A stretch of 64,000 bases of DNA, from assembly GCF_000277125.1 (NCBI RefSeq), contig NC_016946.1, forward strand, positions 2,976,001 to 3,040,000, in the 5' to 3' direction. Position numbers and translations under genes: made by a program. Position 1 is the stretch's first letter. Every line of letters begins with the position of its first letter. Below, in pieces: positions 15,737-23,462 of this stretch. Below the pieces are notes generated by a model that saw only the letters and a program-made list of their open reading frames with translations, ran no database searches and had not been told where the DNA came from. The stretch is from Mycobacterium intracellulare ATCC 13950. Its GTDB lineage: Bacteria > Actinomycetota > Actinomycetes > Mycobacteriales > Mycobacteriaceae.

Positions 15737-16758
15737 GCGCCGGGCCCTCCGTTGACGGCGCCCTCGTCGAGATGATGGACGCGGTGTTCTCCGATTACCG
15801 CGACAAGCACCCGCCCGCGGCGACGATCGAGCGCGACCCCGCGCTGTGGCGGCGCCTCGACGAACTCGGCCTCGTTCGCCTGACCGGTGCCGAACAGCAC
15901 GGCGGTAGCGGGGCAACCTGGTACGAAGCCGCCGAACTGGTGACCGCGGCCGCCGGCCACGGGGTTCGAATCCCGTTGGCCGAGCACGACTTATTGGCCT
16001 GCTGGCTGCTGGAGGCCAGCGAAATGCCCTCGGACGACGCGGTTCGGACCGTGTGCGTGCTCGACAAGCAGGGAACCGCAACGGCGGTGCCCTGGGCCAC
16101 TTCCGCCGACCGGATCGTGGTCGTGTGGCGCGCCGAGGGCGGACACCGGGTTGCCGACGTCGCCGCCGAGCAGCTCACGATCACCCCGGGCAGCAACCTG
16201 ATCGGCGAGCCACGCGACACGGTGACCGCCGAGCCGGCGGACCTGCAAGGGATCCCGGTCACCGCGGCGCTGCTCACCCAGCTCCGGCTGAAAGCCGCGC
16301 TGGTGCGATCCATCCAAGTGAGCGCCGCCCTGGATCGGATCCTGCAGCTGTGCGTCGACCACGCGGCCGCGCGGGTCCAGTTCGGTCGCCCCCTGGCCAA
16401 GTTCCAGGCCGTACAGAACCTGATCTCCGATATCGCCGCCGAGGCCGCGCTCGCCCGCGCGGCGACCGAGGCCGCACTGCACGCCGGGGTCATCGGTCAA
16501 TGGTCGGCGCCGCACCTGGAATTCCTTGTGGCCGTGGCGCGTTCGTGCGGCGGCCACGCCGCCTCGGTGGTGGTGCGCAACGCCCACCAAGTGCACGGCG
16601 CGATCGGCACCACCCGGGAGCACCGGTTGCACGAGTTCACCCGCGCGGCGCTCGCGTGGCGCTCGGAGTTCGGCTCCGTGCGGTATTGGGACGAACGGCT
16701 CACCGACGCGGCGATGCACGCGAGCGCCGGAGCCCTGTGGGAGCTGATCACCGGCTGA
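15733..16758 (+). CDS. Acyl-CoA dehydrogenase (FadE, smaller partner subunit)
   Basis: 341 residues, short for the family. The N-terminal and middle domains are reduced and divergent. The C-terminal helical domain keeps the FAD-binding stretch RVQFGRPLAKFQAVQ and HQVHGAIGTTREHRLHEF. The start overlaps the first fadE by 4 nt. One full and one degenerate subunit, co-translated, is the hallmark of the alpha2beta2 steroid-type acyl-CoA dehydrogenases. That it completes the other's FAD site is inferred from this family knowledge. Confidence 0.88.
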   Translation: MSAGPSVDGALVEMMDAVFSDYRDKHPPAATIERDPALWRRLDELGLVRLTGAEQHGGSGATWYEAAELVTAAAGHGVRIPLAEHDLLACWLLEASEMPSDDAVRTVCVLDKQGTATAVPWATSADRIVVVWRAEGGHRVADVAAEQLTITPGSNLIGEPRDTVTAEPADLQGIPVTAALLTQLRLKAALVRSIQVSAALDRILQLCVDHAAARVQFGRPLAKFQAVQNLISDIAAEAALARAATEAALHAGVIGQWSAPHLEFLVAVARSCGGHAASVVVRNAHQVHGAIGTTREHRLHEFTRAALAWRSEFGSVRYWDERLTDAAMHASAGALWELITG

Positions 16759-16823
16759 ATTCCAGGCCGTGTTCCACTGACCGGGCATCGGCGATGTTAC
16801 CGGGACCACACCGGAGTTGACTC

Positions 16824-17318
16824 GTGCCCATGAGCACCGACATCACGCTGCCGGAATTACAGGAGTTCATCGCGTCCTTCTGGTACCACTACGACGAGGC
16901 CCACTACGACGAGCTGCGGCGCAGCTACGCCGAGGATGTCCGCTACCTGACCCGAAGCGATTCCGGTGCAAGCCCATTCGAAGAGCTGATGTCACCGGAG
17001 CTCACCGGTCGTGACGCGGTGATGGAATGGCTGTCCGAGCACCGCAAGCAAAGCCCCTACCCGTTGCGCCACCACGCCACCAACGTGCACCGCACCGGCG
17101 CTGACGACGGGGTCACCCGCGCGCGCTTCTATATCTTCGTCAACCAGATCGCCAACTTCGTGCCGTTCGCGGTGTCCAGCGGGGTGGTCAACGTGGGCGT
17201 CCGGCGCCGCGGCGCGGGCCCACTAGGCCTGGAGTTCACCGAGATGGACGTGATCCTCGACGCCACCAACTCGGTCCTGCTCTCGGACCTGCACGCCGAA
17301 AGCGGCGCCGGCGCATAG
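16824..17318 (+). CDS. NTF2-like (SnoaL-type) protein
   Basis: 164 residues from a GTG 8 nt after a GGAG-like site; an ATG two codons later is the alternative. The cone-shaped NTF2 pattern is visible: an N-terminal helix (LPELQEFIASFWYHYDEAHYDELRRSY as two short helices), AEDVRYLTR, GRDAVMEWL, and long C-terminal strands ending near LSDLHAE. The superfamily includes ketosteroid isomerase, SnoaL cyclases and ring-hydroxylase beta subunits. It lies between the FadE pair and an SDR on the same strand. A small-ring isomerase or hydratase role is possible, but no catalytic residue set identifies it. Confidence 0.75.
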   Translation: MPMSTDITLPELQEFIASFWYHYDEAHYDELRRSYAEDVRYLTRSDSGASPFEELMSPELTGRDAVMEWLSEHRKQSPYPLRHHATNVHRTGADDGVTRARFYIFVNQIANFVPFAVSSGVVNVGVRRRGAGPLGLEFTEMDVILDATNSVLLSDLHAESGAGA

Positions 17319-17320
17319 TC

Positions 17321-18190
17321 ATGGACGCTCGGGGCATCTTCGGGGGCGGCGTCGCGGTCATCACCGGCGCCGGATCCGGCGTCGGCGCCGGGCTGGCCCG
17401 GTACGCCGACCGGTTGGGCATGACGGTCGTGCTGGCCGACGTCGACGGGGCGGCGGTCGCGGCGCTGCGCGAGGAGCTGTCCGCCGGTGGCGGCGTGGCG
17501 CACGATGTCGTCTGCGACGTGCGAGACCCCGAGGCCGTGCAGGACCTCGCCGACCGCGCCTACCGCGACGCCGGTCCCGTGCGCCTGTTGGTGAACAACG
17601 CGGGGATCGAACAATTCGGCTACCTCTGGGATACGCCGGTGGCCAATTGGCAACGCGTCATGGACGTCAACGTCAGCGGCGTCTTCCACGGCGTGCGGGC
17701 CTTTCTGCCGAAGATGATGGCCACCGATGACCAGGCGTGGGTGTGGAACATCGCGTCGGTGGGTGCGGTGGTGGCGATCCCGTTGCAGGCGCCCTACATC
17801 GTGAGCAAGCACGCGGTGTTGTCGTTGACCGAATGTTTGCACCTCGAGGTACAGGCCACGGGACACGACCATCACATCCACGTCCAGGCCGTGCTGCCCG
17901 GGCCGGTGCGCTCCAACATCTTCGAGTCGGCGGGCGGCGTGGACCCGGGCGCGGCGGGCGACGCCGCCGCCGAAACCCAACGCTCGTCCATGCTGGGTAT
18001 CAAGGCGGCGTCCATGGATCCGCTGGAAGCCGCCGAGAGGATCTTCGGACAGTCCGCCGAGGGCCGCTTCTATCTGCACACCCACCCGGACAGCGTCGGC
18101 GCGGCGATGGCCGAGCGGGCCAATGTGCTGGCCGCCCAACAACCCCCACGACTGCGGACCGAGACCCGGTTCGAATCCGCACCGCACTGA
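17321..18190 (+). CDS. Short-chain dehydrogenase/reductase
   Basis: 289 residues, starting 2 nt after the NTF2-like gene. Cofactor motif TGAGSGVG (15-22), acidic D42 after the second strand favouring NAD(H), NNAG (92-95), and catalytic S146, Y159 and K163 (YIVSK). The tail includes an HTHPDSV stretch and extends about 40 residues past the usual SDR core. Part of a run of closely spaced plus-strand genes from FadE to the SDR at 21,109, so it probably handles a hydroxyacyl or hydroxysteroid intermediate. Confidence 0.88.
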   Translation: MDARGIFGGGVAVITGAGSGVGAGLARYADRLGMTVVLADVDGAAVAALREELSAGGGVAHDVVCDVRDPEAVQDLADRAYRDAGPVRLLVNNAGIEQFGYLWDTPVANWQRVMDVNVSGVFHGVRAFLPKMMATDDQAWVWNIASVGAVVAIPLQAPYIVSKHAVLSLTECLHLEVQATGHDHHIHVQAVLPGPVRSNIFESAGGVDPGAAGDAAAETQRSSMLGIKAASMDPLEAAERIFGQSAEGRFYLHTHPDSVGAAMAERANVLAAQQPPRLRTETRFESAPH

Positions 18191-18202
18191 CGTGACCGCG
18201 AC

Positions 18203-19186
18203 ATGACCCCGCACGCACTGGATCCCGACGCGGCCGCCCGCATCGCCTCGTTCGGCGAGATCGCTCCGATGCGGCAACGGGGTTTCACCGCGGTGCGCGC
18301 CGGACTCGAATCCGCGCCGCTGCCACCACACATGCCCGAGATGGCCAGCCTCACCGAGACGCTCGTCCCCAGCGACGGCAACGACGTGCCGGTCCGGATT
18401 TATTGTCCGACAACGGCTTCCGGCGGCCCGGTGCTGGTCTATTTTCACGGTGGCGGGCTGGTGATGGGATCCAACCGCTCGTTCGAACCGCTGGCCCGTG
18501 AGCTCGCCTCGGCTGCGGCGGCCACCGTGGTGGCCGTGGACTACCGGCTCGCCCCGGAGTCAGCGCCGCCCGCCCAGTTCGACGACGCCTATGCCGCCAC
18601 CGAATGGGTGTCGCGAAACGCCGCCGAATTGGGCGTCGACGCCGAGCGGCTCGCGGTGGTCGGCGACAGCGCCGGGGGTGCGCTGGCGGCGGCGGTGGCG
18701 CTCGCCGCGCGGGATCGCCACGGGCCGGCCATCTGCGCGCAGGTGCTGCTGTATCCCGGCCTGGACCGCGACATGTCCGTCGCCTCGATCGCCGCGATGC
18801 CCGACGCACCGCTGCTCACCCGCGATGACATCGAGTACATGCACGCGCTGGCCGACGGCGACGCCGGCCCGCCCACGGACCCGTATCAGGTTCCCGCGTA
18901 CGCGACCGATCTGTCGGGCCTACCGCCGGCGATCGTGGTCACCGGGGGCTGCGACCCGATCCGGGACTGGGGTGAGCGCTACGCCGACCGGCTGCGCGAC
19001 GCCGGCGTGCAGACCACCGTCACCCGCTATCCCGGGATGTACCACGGCTTTCTGATGCGCTCCGATGCCACCGCGCGGGGGCGGCTGGCCCTCGCGGAGA
19101 TCGGGGCGCTGCTGCGCGCCAAGTTCGCCCATCCGCTTCGGTTTGTCGTCCCGATCACCGGACAGCCGTCGACCGTATCGCCGTGA
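18203..19186 (+). CDS. Alpha/beta hydrolase, hormone-sensitive lipase (HSL) family
   Basis: 327 residues. HGGG oxyanion motif at 82-85, nucleophile S156 in GDSAGG, D251 (GGCDPIRD) and H281 (MYHGF) complete the triad. It is a second HSL-type esterase of the locus, distinct from the one at 8,062-8,985, and starts 12 nt after the SDR. An ester or lactone substrate is likely; the two BVMO-type enzymes could generate such compounds. The last 25 residues (PLRFVVPITGQPSTV) are beyond the family core. Confidence 0.9.
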   Translation: MTPHALDPDAAARIASFGEIAPMRQRGFTAVRAGLESAPLPPHMPEMASLTETLVPSDGNDVPVRIYCPTTASGGPVLVYFHGGGLVMGSNRSFEPLARELASAAAATVVAVDYRLAPESAPPAQFDDAYAATEWVSRNAAELGVDAERLAVVGDSAGGALAAAVALAARDRHGPAICAQVLLYPGLDRDMSVASIAAMPDAPLLTRDDIEYMHALADGDAGPPTDPYQVPAYATDLSGLPPAIVVTGGCDPIRDWGERYADRLRDAGVQTTVTRYPGMYHGFLMRSDATARGRLALAEIGALLRAKFAHPLRFVVPITGQPSTVSP

Positions 19187-19232
19187 TGCTGCGCACAATC
19201 AACCAACCTTGAACCGACAAAGGAGACCGCTG

Positions 19233-20309
19233 ATGCTCACCGACGAGCGCCGGATGGAGCTTTCCGACGTGCTGCGACCGGCCGCGCCGCCCCGCGAGAT
19301 CGACAACGTCTACACCGACGACCAGCGCGAGCGCCTTCTCGACGTGGTGCGCACGGAAGGCCCGTGGAAGCTGATCATCGCGCAGCACTTCGCGTCCGCC
19401 GACGAGTTGATGGCGACGATGAGCGGCATGTTCCCCGAGGGGTTCAGTCCGTCGCTGGATTTGTTTTTGACCCCGACCTTCCGCGGCTACCTCGCGAACT
19501 ACGGCGCCGTGCTCTACCCGCAACTGCACGACTGCTTCTACAACGAGCGCTTCCTGCAGATGGCCAAGGAGTACTGGAACGCCGAATACGCCAAGCCCCA
19601 GTTGATGCTGTTCAACATCAACGGACCGTGCGCCAATCGCGACCCCGGCCACTTGGATTCGCCGAGCTTCCGCGGTGTGCGGCACGAAAACGCCCCGACC
19701 TGGTTGACCAGCGTCATGGGCAAATCCGGCCTGTTCCGCGACTATCTGATCAAGATGGCGCAGGTCATCACCTGGTTCTCACTCGATGCCGGCAGCGGCT
19801 TCACCTACTGGCCGCACGGTCCGCTCAAGGCGCCACAACGCATCCTGCCGCCGATCAACAACCGCGGCGTGGTGGTGCAAAACGAGATGATGGTGCACCG
19901 CGGTGAGGCGAATGGCCCACTGGATCAACAGATTCCGCCTGGACTGGCGTTCGACACCGTGTTCGCCGGCGACCCGACGAGCCGCGAGCATTGGCTGCTG
20001 AAAAACGGCGAAGACGTGATCGCCCGCCACCACACCGACGAGCTGCGGTTTCTGGTGCACTGGTCGGCCGAAGTGTTCTCCGACTTCGACGAGCTGAAAA
20101 AGAACATGGACGGCAGCGACGACCTGACCATCGACAAGGCCATCGACATCATGGTCGACGACCTCAAGGGCAAGGGCATCGACCTCGACATCCCGGCCGA
20201 GCCGCTGCACGACCCGGCGTTCATCAGCGCGCTCAACGCCGCCTATGACCTGGGCGGCCCGGCCACCTATCCGGAGGAAGCCCCGATCAGCGCCTTCCAA
20301 CTGGCGTGA
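19233..20309 (+). CDS. Unrecognised protein with a possible Fe(II)/2-oxoglutarate facial triad
   Basis: 358 residues. I know no named family for it. AAAGGAG sits about 7 nt before the ATG. One region resembles the double-stranded beta-helix of phytanoyl-CoA dioxygenase-like enzymes: H140-L-D142 (an HxD motif in GHLDSPSF), a YWPHGP stretch at 192-197, H222 in VVQNEMMVHRG and R272 in ELRFLVHW. HxD...H would bind Fe(II) and the Arg could bind 2-oxoglutarate. The H222-R272 gap is longer than usual, implying an insertion at 228-265. No signal peptide or membrane segment. It is flanked closely by a hydrolase and an SDR whose start overlaps its stop, so it should belong to the pathway, perhaps as a hydroxylase. 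This is inference from motif spacing only. Confidence 0.75.
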   Translation: MLTDERRMELSDVLRPAAPPREIDNVYTDDQRERLLDVVRTEGPWKLIIAQHFASADELMATMSGMFPEGFSPSLDLFLTPTFRGYLANYGAVLYPQLHDCFYNERFLQMAKEYWNAEYAKPQLMLFNINGPCANRDPGHLDSPSFRGVRHENAPTWLTSVMGKSGLFRDYLIKMAQVITWFSLDAGSGFTYWPHGPLKAPQRILPPINNRGVVVQNEMMVHRGEANGPLDQQIPPGLAFDTVFAGDPTSREHWLLKNGEDVIARHHTDELRFLVHWSAEVFSDFDELKKNMDGSDDLTIDKAIDIMVDDLKGKGIDLDIPAEPLHDPAFISALNAAYDLGGPATYPEEAPISAFQLA

Positions 20310-21109
20310 CCGAAAGGCCTTGCACCGTGGATCGTTTCGCCGATCGGCGCGTCATCGTCACCGGTGCCGGCTCCGGCATCGGACAGGCCACCGTGGCCCG
20401 GCTGCTCGACGAGGGGGCCACCGTCGTGGCCTACGACGTCTCGGCGGACGGGCTGGCGCGCACGGCGGCCGCCGCCGACGAGGCCGGCACGGCCAAGCGA
20501 CTGACCACCGCGGTGCTCGATATCTCCGTCGAGGACGATGTCGTTGCCGCCGTCGATGCCGCGGTGGCCGACCTGGGCGGCCTCGAGGTACTGGTCAATG
20601 TTGCTGCGGTGCAGACCTGTTCGCACACTCACAAGACCACGCTGGCCGACTGGAACCGGACGCTGGCGGTCAATCTGACCGGCACCTTTCTGATGACGCG
20701 CCAGGCGCTACCGGCGCTGCTCGAATCCGGCCGAGGTGTCGTCGTCAACTTCACCTCGACCGCCGCGTCGTTCGCCCACCCCTACATGGCCGCGTATGCC
20801 GCCAGCAAGGGCGGCATCTTGAGTTTCACCCATTCGCTGGCGCTGGAGTACTCCAAGCAAGGGCTGCGCGCGGTCAACATCCAGCCCGGCGGGATCTCGA
20901 CGGCGCTGGCCAACAGCACGCTCGAGAAAATGCCCGACGGCTATGACCTGGGCCTGTGGGCCAAGCAGACTCCGCTGCTGCACGGTGCGGACAGCGAAAT
21001 CCTTGGCGACGCAAGCGCGGTCGCCGCGGTGATCGCCATGGTGGCCTCCGACGACGGGGCATTCGTCACCGGAACGGAGATTCGCGTCGACGGCGGCGCG
21101 CACGCCTGA
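20306..21109 (+). CDS. Short-chain dehydrogenase/reductase
   Basis: 267 residues from a GTG overlapping the previous stop (GTGA). A second GTG at 20327 has a GAAAGG site 9 nt upstream and would give the more usual short N-terminus before VIVTGAG; either is possible. Motifs: TGAGSGIG (19-26) and catalytic S151, Y164 and K168 (YAASK). The NNAG motif is replaced by LVNVAAVQT, an uncommon change next to the cofactor. The C-terminus FVTGTEIRVDGGAHA is typical. It ends the plus-strand series and converges on the next SDR with a 13-bp gap. Confidence 0.88.
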   Translation: MTERPCTVDRFADRRVIVTGAGSGIGQATVARLLDEGATVVAYDVSADGLARTAAAADEAGTAKRLTTAVLDISVEDDVVAAVDAAVADLGGLEVLVNVAAVQTCSHTHKTTLADWNRTLAVNLTGTFLMTRQALPALLESGRGVVVNFTSTAASFAHPYMAAYAASKGGILSFTHSLALEYSKQGLRAVNIQPGGISTALANSTLEKMPDGYDLGLWAKQTPLLHGADSEILGDASAVAAVIAMVASDDGAFVTGTEIRVDGGAHA

Positions 21110-21122
21110 GCGTCCCGCCCGG

Positions 21123-21935
21123 CTAGCGCACCACGACGCTGCTCGGCGTCCGGGGCGAGCCGAGCATGTCCCGGTGCGACGGCGGGCGGCGGCCGCCCTC
21201 GTCGGTGATCCCATAACGCTCAGCGAGTTCCGCCCCGATCAGCGCCTGCCCGCTCAGCTCCTCCAGGTGCGGATCGCAGAACAACGCGTGGATCAAATGC
21301 CCGGTGAATTCGGGTGTTTCGGCATGCTCGGCCATTGCGGCCAGCGCCGCAGGATCCGCACTGAAAGCGGCGCGGAGCTTTTCGGTCAGCAGGATGCCCA
21401 TCCAGATCGACACCGTCGCGACCCCGGTGCCCCGGAAGTCCACCGCCATGTCGGCGACCATCTTGTCGACGCCGGCCTTCTGCGCGCCGTACGCGGGACC
21501 GTGCATGTAGCACACCGACCCCGGCGAGGACGTGAACGCGATCAGGCCGCGGCCGGCGGCGACCAGCAGCGGCGCGGCGCACCATGACGCGACGTAGGAC
21601 GATCGCAATCCCACATCGAGCACATCGGCCAGCTCGAGTGGCTTCTCCCAGAAGGGCTTTGGGCTGACCAGCGCGTCGGAGATGGCCGCGGCGTTGTTGA
21701 CCAGGAGGTCGAGGCGGCCGCACTCGTCTTGCACGCGGTCGAACAAGCCCTTGACGGCGTCGTCGTCCCCGTGATCGACACGGACGGCCACGACGCCGGG
21801 TGGGGCGTCGCTGATGGTGCGGCTCGTCCCATACACCCGCCAGTCGCGGGCGGCGAGCGCGGCCGCGATACCGCGTCCGGCGCCGCGGCTGGCTCCTGTC
21901 ACGACGGCGACGCGTGATGCACCATTCACGGTCAT
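21123..21935 (-). CDS. Short-chain dehydrogenase/reductase
   Basis: 270 residues. TGASRGAG (13-20), NNAA (80-83) in place of NNAG, S136/S137, Y149 and K153 (YGAQK). The start shares one base with the stop of the small Cys-containing protein (TGATG), making this the third gene of a coupled unit with the KshA-type oxygenase. It could oxidise the hydroxyl product of the Rieske enzyme or reduce a neighbouring ketone; this is contextual. The last 40 residues (GITDEGGRRPPSHRDML) are Arg/Pro-rich. Confidence 0.87.
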   Translation of the reverse strand: MTVNGASRVAVVTGASRGAGRGIAAALAARDWRVYGTSRTISDAPPGVVAVRVDHGDDDAVKGLFDRVQDECGRLDLLVNNAAAISDALVSPKPFWEKPLELADVLDVGLRSSYVASWCAAPLLVAAGRGLIAFTSSPGSVCYMHGPAYGAQKAGVDKMVADMAVDFRGTGVATVSIWMGILLTEKLRAAFSADPAALAAMAEHAETPEFTGHLIHALFCDPHLEELSGQALIGAELAERYGITDEGGRRPPSHRDMLGSPRTPSSVVVR

Positions 21936-22222
21936 CAGATTACGGGGTCGACGACCGCCAATTCTCCTGTGGCCACGGCGGCCTGGATCGAGTCCCGCAG
22001 CGCGGCACACACCAGGAACGGCCCGCGATGATGACCGGCGAGGCGCTCGGCCTCACGGCGCTCGATGCAGCGCTTCGCGGCATCGGCGTTCCACTGCACA
22101 CTCGTCTGGTTCCAGCTGCTCTTGCGGGCCAGCACCCGCGCACCGCACTCGCGGCACGTGACCGGGGCCATGGGCGTGTCGACCAGTCGATTGTCGGTCC
22201 TGGCGGACCAGTCGAGTGCCAT
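21935..22222 (-). CDS. Small cysteine-containing protein of the KshA unit
   Basis: 95 residues, family not recognised. Residues 22-30 read TCRECGARV, a CxxC knuckle, and further cysteines follow near RCIERR and LVCAAL. This could be a zinc ribbon or a degenerate metal site, but the spacing does not match a standard ferredoxin or rubredoxin. It is locked between the KshA-type oxygenase and an SDR by TGATG junctions on both sides, so its dose is tied to theirs. A role as an assembly, electron-transfer or stability partner of the oxygenase is plausible and unproven. Confidence 0.65.
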   Translation of the reverse strand: MALDWSARTDNRLVDTPMAPVTCRECGARVLARKSSWNQTSVQWNADAAKRCIERREAERLAGHHRGPFLVCAALRDSIQAAVATGELAVVDPVI

Positions 22223-23361
22223 CACACCGAGCCGGCCGCGGCGGACCGCGCCGCCAGGTTCGCCTCGACCTCTTTCATCCACGCCTCGTAGGGCCGGGTC
22301 GTGTCGAGTTCGAACTCGAAGCGATCCACCATGTCCGGTTGCACGTCGGCGACGTCGACGTAGAACTGCTGATACCAGCGGCGCAGCTGATACACCGGCC
22401 CGTCCTCCTCGACCAGGAGCGGGTTGTCGATGCGCGCTTTATGCCGCCAGATCTCGACGTCCTGCTCGAAACCGAGCTTGACGTAGTCGCCGAGGGTGAT
22501 CGCGGTTTCCATCGCCTGGTCGTCGGGCATCACCTCCGACTTTTTCACGATGATGCCGTATTGCAGCACAAAGGAATTCGCGTCGATCGGATAGTGGCAA
22601 TTGATGAGGATCGTGTTGGCGTCGCCATGCTCGTAGTGATACGTCAGGTCATCGATCATGAACGAGGGACCGTAGTAGGACGCCACCGACGTCGTCCCCA
22701 GCATCTGCGATCCGGTGCCACCCATGTCCGGCCGGCTGCCGCCGTTCATGTACTGCGTGGCGACGTGCCCCTCGAAGATGTTCTTGAAGTACGTGGGCAA
22801 CGAGCCGTGAATATAGAAGAAGTGCGCCATATCCACGACGTTGTCGATGATTTCGCGGCAGTTGCTTCCCACGACCGTGGTGTACCAATGCCAGTCTGTC
22901 CACTGGTCGCTGGTGGCGCCCTCGATGCGCGGGATCGTCACGTCCGGTGGCGGCGGTTTGCGCTCGGGGTCGTTCCAGACGAACAGCATGCCGTCCTGCT
23001 GCAGCGTCGTCCAGGCTTGTGTGCGGGCCAGTTTGGGGGTGCGACGGCTGTAGGGCACCTGCTTGCAGCGGCCGTCGCCGCCCCAGCGCCAGTCGTGGAA
23101 CGGGCAGGCGATCTCGTCGCCCTTCACCTCGCCCTGGGACAGGTCGCCGCCCATGTGCCGGCAATAGCTGTCGAGCACGTTGATGTTGCCGTCACCGCTG
23201 CGGAACACGACGAGCTTCTGTCCGAAGGCGTTGATCGCGTGAGGTTTGCCGTCGGCGAAGTCCCGGATCAGTCCCAGGCAGTGCCAGCCGCGGGCGAACC
23301 GCGTCGGCGCCGCCTGCGCTTCTATCAACCGGATTTCGTCGGCCTCAGTCTGCGACGTCAT
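22222..23361 (-). CDS. KshA-type Rieske oxygenase (3-ketosteroid 9-alpha-hydroxylase-like)
   Basis: 379 residues, collinear with M. tuberculosis KshA (386). Rieske [2Fe-2S] ligands C67, H69, C86 and H89 (YCRHMGGDL, ACPFHDWRWGGDGRC). Mononuclear iron ligands H180, H185 and D301, matching H181, H186 and D304 of KshA. The LLVEEDGPVYQLRRWYQQFY stretch of KshA is also kept. KshA, with reductase KshB, 9-alpha-hydroxylates 3-ketosteroids so that, with a Delta1-dehydrogenase, ring B opens. It is divergent from a KstD-type gene, which is exactly that pairing. It is best called a KshA paralogue: strains usually carry several with different steroid ranges. No KshB is present in the window. Confidence 0.9.
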   Translation of the reverse strand: MTSQTEADEIRLIEAQAAPTRFARGWHCLGLIRDFADGKPHAINAFGQKLVVFRSGDGNINVLDSYCRHMGGDLSQGEVKGDEIACPFHDWRWGGDGRCKQVPYSRRTPKLARTQAWTTLQQDGMLFVWNDPERKPPPPDVTIPRIEGATSDQWTDWHWYTTVVGSNCREIIDNVVDMAHFFYIHGSLPTYFKNIFEGHVATQYMNGGSRPDMGGTGSQMLGTTSVASYYGPSFMIDDLTYHYEHGDANTILINCHYPIDANSFVLQYGIIVKKSEVMPDDQAMETAITLGDYVKLGFEQDVEIWRHKARIDNPLLVEEDGPVYQLRRWYQQFYVDVADVQPDMVDRFEFELDTTRPYEAWMKEVEANLAARSAAAGSV

Positions 23362-23449
23362 GGGCGCGATTCAACTCCCCCGGGCCGGCGTGTGGGCCGG
23401 GTTGTTCCACTCATCAGGACGGCTCTTCCGGTATCGCGCCTGCGCGGCC

Positions 23450-23455
23450 TACCGT
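23450..23455 (+). promoter_or_regulatory. Leaderless-type -10 element (TACCGT) of the KstD-like gene
   Basis: TACCGT (TANNNT) is followed by 7 nt and the GTG at 23463, the leaderless spacing. It supports this GTG as the start and places the promoter in the 101-bp gap shared with the divergent oxygenase. I see no KstR-type operator in that gap. Confidence 0.5.
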
Positions 23456-23462
23456 TTCGAAC

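Noticed and set aside
23362..23462. KstR or KstR2 operator between the KshA-type and KstD-type genes
   Set aside because: No palindrome of the TnnAACnnGTTnnA or AnCAAGnnCTTGnT kind is present in the gap.
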